Assembly: GCA_008330645.1 (NCBI GenBank)
Contig: VLTN01000074.1
Location: 1 to 64,000, forward strand
DNA: 64,000 nucleotides
From: Cafeteria roenbergensis
Taxonomy: Eukaryota; Sar; Bigyra; Bicosoecida; Cafeteriaceae
Direction: 5' to 3'
The translations under genes were made by a program, and so were the position numbers. The stretch's first letter is position 1, and the number at the start of each line of letters is the position of its first letter. This document shows positions 39,201-51,036 of the stretch, piece after piece. The notes under the pieces are model-generated. The model saw only the letters and a list, made by a program, of their open reading frames with translations, was not told the DNA's origin and did no database searches.

Positions 39201-42200
39201 CGGCGGCAGCGGCGGCAGCGGTGGTGGTGGCGACTGGCGGCGACGCGAGATATGGGGTCTGACTCCCGGGGGTCTGTCGGCTGCCGGTCGTCCCGCCATC
39301 ACCAACCCATCGGCAGGTGGGGGTGGTCTCCACGAAACCGCGCCAGGCATGCCTGCCCCTCGAAGTCTGGCCATGAGGGCTCTGCCAGCTCTGCCGGACC
39401 TGCCCCGGCTGGAGTGGGGAGAGCCGGTGCTGGCCTCCGGGCCGACTTCGGCGGGCGATGGGATGAAGAGAGTGCTGTTCGACGCTGCGGCGGCGGGGGC
39501 GGAGGACGCGATGTGGCTGCAGCTCGAGGAAGAGGAGGAGGCGGTGGGGGCCCGGGTAGGGGCCCTGGTGGGGGCCCGGGAGGGGGGACCTGTCGGTGAA
39601 ACCGCGCTGACGTCCTACGCAGGCGGTGGAATTGGCGGTGGTGGGCGTGGGGATGCCGTTCCCATCGGGGCCGTGGCGGTTTCGCCTGCGGTTTCGCCGG
39701 GATGGAAGCTGGTGTTGTCGCCGCGAAGTGCAGCTCTGCTCTGCGTGAGCGACGCCGTGGCAACGCAGACGTCAACCGCGGTTTCACGTCGTGCCCGCGT
39801 GGGGCAGAGCGGTCGGTACGACGGCCCCGCCCACGGCGCGGCTGAGACGTCGGCGGCGGCCGCCCGTCGGGAGCAGCTGCTGGCATCGCGAGTGGGCGCG
39901 GTGAAACTTGTGGCCGAGCGACTCGGGGTGTGGCAGGACCCCCCCGGCGGGGCCCCCCGCGTCCGCTGGGCCCGGCGAATCATTATGCCGCGGATCCCTC
40001 TGTCACGGGTCCGGGTCATGCTCCGGTCAAGGGGTCTCTTGCTCGATGACGTCACAGAACGAGCGATCGACCAAGCGGTCCTGGGCCTGGGACCCGTCCC
40101 CGCCACGGGCGGCCCGGCTAAGACCGCGGCCGCCGCTGCCATGGAGGCAGCGGTGGAGGCCGAGGCGCCGGCAAAGCGCTGGGACCTCGTGCAGAGCCTG
40201 GCGCTGGCTCTGCAGGTTGAGAGACGCGCACTGACGCTGGTGAAACCGCGCGGCAAGACCAAGCAGTCAGCTGACGGGAAGTCAGCTGACACTAAATCGG
40301 CCGAAGACCACCCTGAACCGGAAGGATCCGCAGCGGCGGCAGCAGCAACGGCACCAGCACCAGCAGCAGCAGCAGCTTCAACGGCAGCAGCATCGGCACC
40401 AGCAGCACCAGCACCGGCGGCGGCGGCGGCGGCGGCGGGGTCCGCGGGGGCGGTTCCAGCGGCAGCGGCTTCCAAAGCGGTCTCCGTTCCTGTGGCTGGC
40501 CACGTCGGCTCTGCCGAAGGGACTATGACAGTCACTTCCCCATCAGACGACAGTCACCCTCGACGGGGCCGCGTCGCCCCTGCCGCGAAACCGGCGGGGG
40601 AAAGTGCAGCGACCGCTTCGCGCGGAAACGGTCCGTCCGTTTTCGACGAAACCGCTGCGATCGAAGTGGACGCGGCGCTACGAGAGGCCGACGCGGACCC
40701 GGCGGCCCTGCACCGGATAGCTGGGTGGGAGGCTGCCATCTTCGCTCAGGAGGACGAACAACGGGTGGAGATCTATGCGCGCACAAAGACTGACTTCGTC
40801 GGCGACGCCACCGAACGACCCGGCGGCCTGCGTGGGTGGTGGCGGCGGCGGCGGCTGCGGAGCCAGGCGCGACGCGCAGTTGACTCGCTGGTGACCGCCT
40901 GGCGACCGCTCGTGCCTGCCTACCTCGAAGCGGTTTCTGCTGTCCAGCGGGAGCGCGAGCAGCTGGAGGAAGCGGAGGCGGCGGAACGTGAGGCTGCCAT
41001 CGCTGCCGTCAAGGCAGCCACCTCCAAGCGGGAGGCTCTGCTGGTTTCGCCGGAGTGGGTTGAGCTGGCCGGCAGAGCCGTCGTGACGGTGCAGGAGGGG
41101 CAGGACTACGGACAGCGCGGCTCGGGGGAACCTTTGGCCGACGCGAAACCGCGACGCGTGGAGGCTCGCCTTGTGACCGTTGGGCGACGAGACGTCATGA
41201 TGCGACGGCGAAACCGCCAAGCGATGGCGGAGACGCAAGCAGAGCTGGTGAACGCTGTTCTGGCAGAGCAACTTCGCAAGCAGAAGCTTGCGGCCAAACG
41301 AAATGCCGACGGAGGCAGCGACGCCGACGACGACGACGACGACGACGCAAGTGCCGGTGCCGGTGGCGGTGGCGGTGGCGGCGGTGGCGGTGGCGGCGGT
41401 GCCGGCGGCAAGTCCGGGGCGCTGAGTGAAGCCGCCGAATACCGGAAGCGCCTGACTCTGATGGGGGGCGGCGGGTCACTCCCGGCGTCTCTCACCGTGG
41501 CATCCGGCTGGGAGGCCGCTGCCCGCCTTGTGCGGCAGCTTGAAGCCCAGGCTAGGGCCGAGGACGCCGACGTCGCCTCCGACGCCGGGACGGGCGTCGG
41601 AGGGGCGCGAAGTGGCTCTGCCAGGTCGCTGGACCCGTGGGACGATGCGCAGTCAGACTATGATCGAAGTGGCTCTGCCAGGGGTGTTGGCTCTGCCAGG
41701 GACGAGACGTCGCTCGTTGAGCGGTACGAAGAGGCCTTCCGGCCGCCAACGGCTCTGCGCAGCGGTTTCACCACGGTCGAGATTCGCGGTTTCACGCTAT
41801 CGGGCGCTCCGAGGGTGGTTGGCACCAAGGGCGGGGCATTTGCCGCTGCGGCTGGCACGGAACGAAGTGGCTCTGCCGGTGGTGAGGCGTCCTCTGCCGG
41901 TGGCACGACGAGCGAGGGGCCGGTGGCTCTACCGGCGCGCGTGTACGCGGTTTCGTGCGGGCCCGGACACTTCTTGGCGCTAGACGTGTCTCAGGGTCTG
42001 ATGGCTTGGGGCGACGGTGCCCGGGGCCGGACGGGACTGGGCCATCAGGGGCTAGTCACGCGCCCATCACCGGTTCCGGTTGAAGTTGGCAGGCTTGTGG
42101 CTCTGTCCGCGGTTTCGGCGGGCCAGAGTCACTCGATGGTGGTCGAGGCGGGAGGGGGGGCCCTGTGGGCCTGGGGAGAGGCCTCCCACGGGGCGCTCGG

Positions 42201-45200
42201 CCTGGGAGTGTTCCCGCCCACCGGGCTGGTGGGCAGCCGCGGCCCCGGCAGCCGCGACCTGCTCGTCGATGACCACCACTCCCGGACCGTGCAGGGCGCG
42301 GGGGGCTTCCTCCGCGACGCGGACACGGGGGAAATATTGTCCGGCGGAGGGGTCGGAAAGGACGACGATCGACCAGCGGGCGGCAGAGCCACTTCGCAGT
42401 CGGTTGCTGCAGTTGGCTTTGGAAGTTACTCCGACGCCGCTCGTCTGGCCGGAGGCGGCAGAGCCACTTCGCGGCCTGCTCTTCGCCCCGGCGGTTTCAG
42501 GGGCGGCGTCGGCGTCGGCGTCGGCGTCGTCGCGTCCCCGCCGGCGTCGGCGTTGGCGTCGGCGTCGGCATCCCGACGACGCATGGGCCTTCCCGCCGCT
42601 GGGGCCCTGCCAGCGGGCACGCGACACGCCTCGGCGGTTTCGCGTGCGTTGGGCGACGCCAGCGGTGGCTGGCTCTCATCGGGCGGCGGTGGAGGCGCCG
42701 GAAGACGAGCGATCGACCAAGCGGCGTCGCTTGCTCCGCCCGGCTCGCGCGGTGTTGGTCCTGGTCGCTGGACTCCGCACGCGAAACCGCAAAGCGACGT
42801 CGACGGTGTGTTTCTCCTTGACCGACGCAACGCATCAGCTTCCCTAGGTCATGCCAGCGGTTTCGCGGACGACGTCGGCGGGGAGACGATGCCGCCTCCG
42901 TGGTTCACTGGGTCGCGCCTCGCTGACCGGACCTCCCATGCCGGCAGAGCCACTTCGCGCGGGACCGTTATCGCCACGCCACAGCATCGCTCCGGGGCGG
43001 CTCTGCCGGGCAGGCCGCCGGTTTCGCCAATCGTCGCCGGCGCCGAGTCGTACCATCTCGTCACGTCGCTCTCAAGGGGCGACGGCGGTTTGGCGTCACG
43101 GATGGGCTCTGCCACTTCTGGCAGAGCCGGAACCGGCGCTGGGGAACGCCTCGGCCAGTCTGTTCGGTTTGCCAGCGGAACGCTTCCGGGAAGTGGCTCT
43201 GCCGGCAGAGCAGGCTTCGGCGCATTGTCGCTCCGTGGTCGATCGGCGGGTGACCGGGCAGTGATGACTCCGGGATGGCGGGGCCCCAGCGGTTTCGCAC
43301 AGCCGCTGGCAGAGCTGTACCAGTCCGACGACGACGAGTATGGTTTCGTCGGTGACCGGCGATGGGACGCTGACGTCGGACGCAGCGGTTTCGCGGGCGG
43401 CCGCGCTGGCCCTGCCGGCGCTGGTGCTGGTGCCGGTGCCGGTGCCGGTGCCGGTGCCGGTGCCGGTGCCGGTGCCGGTGGCGCTGGTGCTGGTGCCGGT
43501 GGTGGAGGCGGCTATGGCGTATCCGCTGAGGAGGCGGCGGAGGCGGAGGCGGACTTTCAATCCGCCGTGGCGGTGACCCCAGCCGATATGACGCGGCTCC
43601 TGGAACCCGGACCACGCGGCAGAGCCGAGGGTGGAAGGATCGCAAGGGCACTTCGTGGTGTGTTCGTGGTCAGACCCACGCGCGTGCCGCTTCCGCCGGG
43701 AGTGAAGGTCCGGGCGGTTTCGTGCGGAGCGATGCACTCCGCACTGGCAGACACTGCCGGCCGCCTCTGGGTCTGTGGCGCCGCCGCCGGCGGGCGGCTG
43801 GGTCTCGGAGACAAGGTCACGCCTGAGGTTGTGCCTGACCTAACCCTGGTCACTTCGCTGGCAGAGCTGGGCGTGCGTATCGCCACAGTGAGCTGCGGCG
43901 CGGCCCACACCATTGCCGTGGCAGAGCTCACTGAACTGGCAGAGCTGGGTGGTGGTGAAGTGAGTGCAGCCGATGAAACCGCGGCTCTGCTGGCAGGATC
44001 CGGACTCCACGGCCACGTGAGCGGCGGAGAGGTGTACGTTGCAGGATCTGCCTCCGCGCTCGGAGAATTCGGCGGCGAAACGTTCCGCCGTGTTCCTGGC
44101 CTGCCGCCGGTGCGGAGAGCCGGTGCAGGCTTCAGTCACTCGGCCGTCGTGACGGCGGCGGGCGAGCTTTGGACGTGGGGCACGGACCCCAACGGATGCC
44201 TCGGGCATCCCCTCGCGAAACCGCCAGACGGCGAAACGGCAACTGAAACCACTGACAACGGTTTCGCCAGTGACTCCAGCCATCAGCGGCGGGTCGGCTG
44301 TGGGTCACCGAAGCGGGTGGACGCGCTGTACAACGCACCCGAAAACCTCGCCCTCGACCGGCTCTGCCGGCAGAGCTCCACGTTCAACGAGCGACACGCC
44401 TTCCTAGCCGTGGACGGGGAGGTGCGGGGCGGCGAGGCCGCGTGCTGCACCCACACGCAGCGCGAGGCAGAGCCCTGGTGGGAGGTCGACCTGGGGGAGC
44501 TCTGCGCTGTGGAGGCGGTGGAGGTGTTCGTGCAGCACGCGGGATGGCACAAGACGTCGGCCAACAAGACGTCGGCCAACAAGACGTCGGCGGCCGGCAG
44601 TGCCGCTGCGGCGAGCCGCGCGGGGGGAACCCTAGGCCGAGGTGGATTCGACGACGTCGCTGGCGCCGCTGACGCTGGCGACGACGTCAGCGGCGTCGCT
44701 GGTCGGAGTCAAACCCCGGTGTGGCGGGGGGCAGGGTCCGGCGCCGATCCTTCCGACAGTGCCAGCGACGCAAGGATGACGTCATCGGGGAGGATGCGAC
44801 CCGGATCGCGCATCGGCGGCACCGGCATGCGGGGTCAGACCCCAGCCCTCGACGAGGAGGCGTCGGACAATCTTTCCACCGACGAGGTCAGCCGGCGGTC
44901 AGTGCCACTCTTCGCCATGCTGGCGGCAGAGCCGTTTCCCTCGCGCGTGGGTCCGGGAACGCTCCTCGAGGCGCGAAACCGCTCCGTGGCGTGGCGGCGG
45001 CTGAGCAGCGGACGGCGGGCGCTGGTGTGGTCGCCGCCGCCGCGAACGCTGGCCAGGTACTGCCGCGTGCAGCTTGGTCGTCCGGGGGGCGGGTTTCTGC
45101 ACCTGGCACAGGTAAGGGTGGTTGGGCGTCGGTCAATCCTTCCGCCGAGGATGCCTGTGGTTGACGTCGCCTGTGGGAAGGACTCCACCATCGCCGTCAC

Positions 45201-46215
45201 GGCGTTCAGGAGGGATCCAGCCGCCCTGGAGGAGCTCTACCGGCGAAGTGTGGCGGCGGATCCTGCCAGCGCAGAGGTCCTACAGCTCCTTCCAGGCTAT
45301 GCTCCCGCCCACGCCAAGCTGGGGTCTGACTACCGCGACGCCAAGACACGTCTCCGGGAGGAGTCAGCGCGCCGACCACCCTCCCCCCGAGCCATGCGGC
45401 GCCAACGGACACGTGAGATCGAGCAGCGACAGCGCGAGAGACAGGCGCGCAGAGCCGCAGCCGCGACCGCCGCGGCCGGCGATGCGGCAAAGCTGGCCCG
45501 CGGACGAATGGCCAAGCAGCAGGCACGAAAGCAGGCACGCGACCTGTCTTCAACTGCAACTGCAACTTCAACTTCAACTTCAACCAAAGGAATGGCTGGT
45601 GCTGGTGCCACTGACGACGAAGTGGACGCCACGGTTGCGGCTCTGCCGGACGCCGAGGGCCCGGACCAGTGGCGTCAACAGGCAGTTGCCGCCGCGCGGG
45701 CGTTGCTGGAGGAGGAGGACTGCATGAAACCGCCGGAGGAGAGCAACTGTCCGAACTGCTTCCGGGGCCACCGCTGTGCGAGCTGTCGGTTTCACGCGAA
45801 GTGGGTGGTTCCGTTCGCCAGCAGGCAGTACGGTAGAGCCCTCGCAAACCGGCAGCGGGTCGAGCAGGAGGTGGCGGAGCGGCGGCGCGCGGCGCTTGAG
45901 CGAGCTGCGACCGGGTCAGCTGACGTTGATGTCGTGCTGATGGAGTTGGAGGCGCAACTGAAGGAGGAGGCGGCCCGGGCGCCTGACGGTGGAGGGATTG
46001 GCTCTGCCGCGGAAGCGAAGTCGCGAGTGCCTGCCTACCGGCAGTGGCCGCTGCGCGACGTGATCGAGGCTGTGCTCACGGAGAATCGTTCCGCCGCGGG
46101 GGAGGCCAGCGATGACTCCGACCTGGACGAGGTGCCCCGGCCCATCGCTGTGGACTCCCGCCGAGCCGAGGCGCGAGCGACGCGGGATCTACGCCGGCAG
46201 GCTAAGAAAGGGTGA
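36268..46215 (+). CDS. Giant EF-hand / RCC1-repeat / F5-8C (discoidin-like) protein
   Basis: Two exons, 36268-36806 and 37350-46215 (phase 2, GTGAGT donor, CACGCAG acceptor), encode about 3134 residues. EF-hand loops begin at D91 (DEDGSGAIALDE), D127 (DLDGDGYLSQDE) and D212 (DKDGSGLLEYGE). The third is assembled just after the splice, which supports the intron. A long helical, Ala/Arg/Glu-rich and low-complexity region follows. RCC1-like blades appear near residue 1710 (VSCGPGHFLALD ... LMAWGDG, SAGQSHSMVV ... LWAWGEA) and near 2300-2460 (VSCGAMHSALAD, VSCGAAHTIAV, AGFSHSAVVT ... LWTWGTD). A discoidin/F5-8C-like domain (NLALDRLCRQSSTF ... WWEVDLGELCAVEAVEVF) is split by an insertion and resumes at ARYCRVQLGRPG. 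A Cys cluster (CPNCFRGHRCASC) lies near the C-terminus. Calcium-responsive scaffold or exchange-factor roles are possible; none is shown. Confidence 0.75.
36909..37060. repeat. 38-bp minisatellite in the intron of the giant gene
   Basis: About four copies of a G-rich unit of roughly 38 bases (containing gaggggagtgggctctgggg) inside the intron 36807-37349. The 3' part of the same intron has several C-runs. Confidence 0.8.
43420..43505. repeat. (GCCGGT)n coding hexanucleotide repeat
   Basis: About a dozen tandem GCCGGT/GCTGGT units encode an (Ala-Gly)n run inside the giant protein. Confidence 0.85.
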
Positions 46216-47852
<1,637 letters not shown>

Positions 47853-48954
47853 CTACCACCCTGCCGCCGGCCGCCACACGTCCTCCACAACGCCGCCCTC
47901 CCCGACGACGTGGTGCGTCTGGTGCTGGCACGCGGCCATGCAGCTGTGGTTGGGCACGATTCGCACCACGCCTCCCAGCGGCAGCTCTGTCCACGGCATC
48001 GGCGACCCGTCCAGCGTCCCGACTACGCCGTGCTCCTGCGACAGCCGAAGAACGATGAGCCTTCCGCCGAAACCGCGCAGCTCCCCCCAGTGCTCCACAC
48101 CGCCGCTGTCCTTGTGCAGAGCCGTTCCGCCTGCGTTGACCAGCGCCTCGTTCCGGTCCGGGTAGTGGCTTAGCACAGTTGCCAGCACGTGGCAGGCAGA
48201 GCCGACGCACTCCGTCGACAGCGCCCCGGATGTGGATCCGCTCGCAGGCTCGACAGAGCGCGCCACCGGCTCTGCAGACGTTGACGACGTTGACATTGAC
48301 GACGAGGACGAGGACGAGGTCGATGCGGCGGTCAGCCGCGCAGAGCCCTGCCCCGACCCGGCGGCGGATTGTTTCACCGAGCCAGAGGCCACCTGCTGAC
48401 GGTCCAGCAGCGTGTAGTTGCCGGGGTGGACCTCCGTGGCCCCGGCGTCGGCGAGCGGTTTGAGAGACGCGGGGGCGCACACCGATGGCGTCGACCCCAC
48501 GCTCACGACTGCCACCGGGATTCCGGCCGCACGAACCGCTGTCGCGGCTTTGCCAGCGCGCTGAGCTTCAAGCAGAGCCACTTCAGTTGCTCCGGCTCTG
48601 CCGGACGGGGTGTTGTACGCGTTTCCGCTGTGGGAGTAGAGCCCTGCCAAGGACAACCAAGGGCTGCGTTGGACAGCGCGCGCCAGCGACACCAGCGGGG
48701 AATAATTTTCCCGGGTGACGTCGACGCCCTCCCGGCCGTAGCCACAGTCGATCGCTACGAACACCGAGAGACGACGAAGTGCCTCCCTGGCAGAGCCGTC
48801 GGCAGGACGTCGGCGCTTGGTCGCGGGACCGTCGGCGCCAGCCAGAGGGGCAGCAGTGGCGGCGTCTGCTGCTGCCGCTGCTGCCGCGTGGGCGGCGCCC
48901 ACAGGCGTCTCCGACACAGCCACCGCAGGCGTGGAGAGCGCCGACGTCGACGCC

Positions 48955-48986
<32 letters not shown>

Positions 48987-49919
48987 AGACGACGAGGACG
49001 ACGATTCAGTGGTGATGGGCTGATGACCCGCCAGCGACAGGGCTGTTCCGCCCGAGGGGCGCCCTGTCACCGCGGCCGCTGCTGTTGCCTCCGCGATAGC
49101 TGCAGCCGCCGCGTCGATAGCGGCTGCGACCGCGTCGTCGTCGACGGGCCGGGGGTCCGTGGCAGAGCTGCGCACCGCGGGCAGTTGCCCGGCCGCTGCT
49201 GCCGCTGCCATCGCCCCCTCCAACGCACGCACATGCTCCGCACAGTCCACCATGACGCGAAACCGCGGCACGATTGCGTGGAGCGCTGTGACCCGGGCGA
49301 GCGACGGCGGAGCAATGTTCAGGGGCACAGCCCACGTAATGTCCTTAAAGCCCCGGCCGGCCAGGGCCTCCGCCTCTGCGGCCGTGGAAACCACTACAGC
49401 CGGGGTGCGGGCGCCGGATGCCTCCTCCTCTGCGCTCACGGGCGGAGGAGGATTTGGAGCGGGGGCTGTCGCCGGCGCCGGCGCCGCCGCCAGAGTCGCT
49501 GTCGCCGCAGCCCCCGCAGCCGCACCCGCAGCTGCTTCTGCGCGATGGGACGACCCCCATGCGGATGTGCTGGCCGCTGCGTCGGGGTCGACGGGCCACG
49601 GACCGAGCTGTGTCTGCAAGCGAGCCGCCTCAGCGCACTTGGTCGTCTTAAAGTGGGGCCGCAGAGCGAGGCCGGCGGCGCGGCACTTGGCCGAAATGGC
49701 GCGGCAGTTGGCCTCCAGGACGGGCCGGAGGATGACGAAGGCGGGCGTGGGGTAGATGTCCCTCTCGAGGGCGGCGCTTGGCTGGGACATGGCCAGATCT
49801 AGCGACAGGCCCGACCAGGGGCGGACAGGGGTGCGGAGCGGGGTCGCAGAGCCATGGGCCGCCGAGGCGGGCTCCGGGCGCACGTCGATGCTAGCGGGCC
49901 GCGCTCGCTTCGACGCCAT
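47853..49919 (-). CDS. D-serine dehydratase / D-threonine aldolase-like, fold-type III PLP enzyme
   Basis: Eukaryotic D-serine dehydratases convert D-serine to pyruvate and ammonia using PLP and zinc. The 688-residue model starts MASKRARPAS (49919); the frame is open further upstream but low-complexity. The alanine-racemase-like N-terminal barrel begins DIYPTPAFVILRPVLEANCR. The PLP lysine is in RPHFKTTK (about K91). Barrel strands recur as FKDITWAVPLN, RFRVMVDC, LSVFVAIDCGYGREGVD, LAGLYSHSGNAY and PVAVVSVGSTPSVC. The C-terminal domain has EVHPGNYTLLDRQQ, ATVLSHYPDRNEALVNAGGT and the zinc-ligand block VPNHSCMAACQH, with His and Cys two apart as in chicken DSD. At least three disordered insertions interrupt the barrel, including a long Ser run. 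The usual length is about 370-420. Substrate could be D-serine or a related 3-hydroxy-D-amino acid. Confidence 0.8.
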
Positions 49920-51036
49920 GGCGGGCCGCGCGCGGGCGTGCGCTGCAGGTTCGTTTTCTGGGTTTTCGCGCTGGCCAGCGCGGCAGAGCTCGTGTTCGCG
50001 CGTTCGACCAAGGACAAGACTGGGGCCAAGTTGAAGCGGATGTCCTGTCGTTGTGCTCCGTTTGCCGACCCGACAGTCGTGTCCGCGGGGCCGGCCGCAG
50101 GCAGGTGCACGGGCACGCGACTCTGGAGTGGCCAGTGCTCGGCAACGGCTCGGCCATCCGGGAGAGGGGTCGGCGACGCGCGTGCGCGCCGAGACGGGGG
50201 CGCTGGACCCGGCGCCGCGCGCCCTGGCCGGCTTGGCGAGCAAGCGCGACGCCAGCGCGATGGTCGGGCAGGCGCTGGCGGCAGGCGCGTGGCCGGGCCG
50301 AAAAGCTCGGCCATGAGCGGCAGGCAAGGCCGGCGGCGGGGCTGCGGGGGCGCGGGCGCAATGCAGCAGTTGTGGTCGCTCTCCCGCGAGCTGTGATGGG
50401 TTGTGGATGGCGACCTTTTCGGCGCCGAGGGCAGCGACGCGCCTCTTCAACGAGCGGGCCGTCTGCGCGCTGCTTGCTGCCCCGCGCGGCGAGGCAGTCT
50501 CGGACACGGCCTTCATCCCTTGCCCACCGTCCCGCCTGTCGCGCGCGGTGCCGCTGCGCGCGAGCAGCGCAGCTGGGGGCCCGTGGCGCGAGGGGCTCGG
50601 GCACGTCACGCGACGGCACGACGGAGTCAGAGGGCAAAACAACGCCCTCGGACTCGGATCCACCCGGCACAACGGAGAGTACCGGTCCACACGACGCCTT
50701 GTGCCACTCCGCTCCCAACCACGTGTGCCATTTCCGGCACTGCGCCTGCCCTGGGGCACGTCAGTTTCGGGCGGGTGGCAACCACCACTCTGAAGGCGTC
50801 GCGGAAGTGGCCAGCAATCGACGAATTCGCCTGCGGGTCGATCGCTGACCAAGGGCACTCCTTTTGGCGGCAGGCGGCCCCGACTCTGGCGGCCCCCGCG
50901 CCAGCCAAGCGCCCCTTCCTCGCCCCCCCCGGCACGCCTCTACGGCACCCCCGCGCGCGTCTGCGGCTCGGCTCGCAGCCCCGGTTGAGGCCGGGAGCCC
51001 GACAGCCGCCGCAGGTTCAGACCCCCGTTCACGGCA
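49920..51036. other. Intergenic, 1.1 kb
   Basis: Between the DSD-like start (minus) and the disordered-protein start (plus). It has open frames on both strands. A plus-strand frame at 50407 begins MATFSAPRAATRLFNERAVC and could be a 5' exon of the next gene, but I found no convincing splice to it. It is probably promoter sequence for both divergent genes. Confidence 0.35.

Noticed and set aside
49920-50858. Upstream extension of the DSD-like ORF by over 300 codons
   Set aside because: The extension is Arg/Pro/Ala-rich without domain character, and a good ATG lies just before the conserved fold at 49919.
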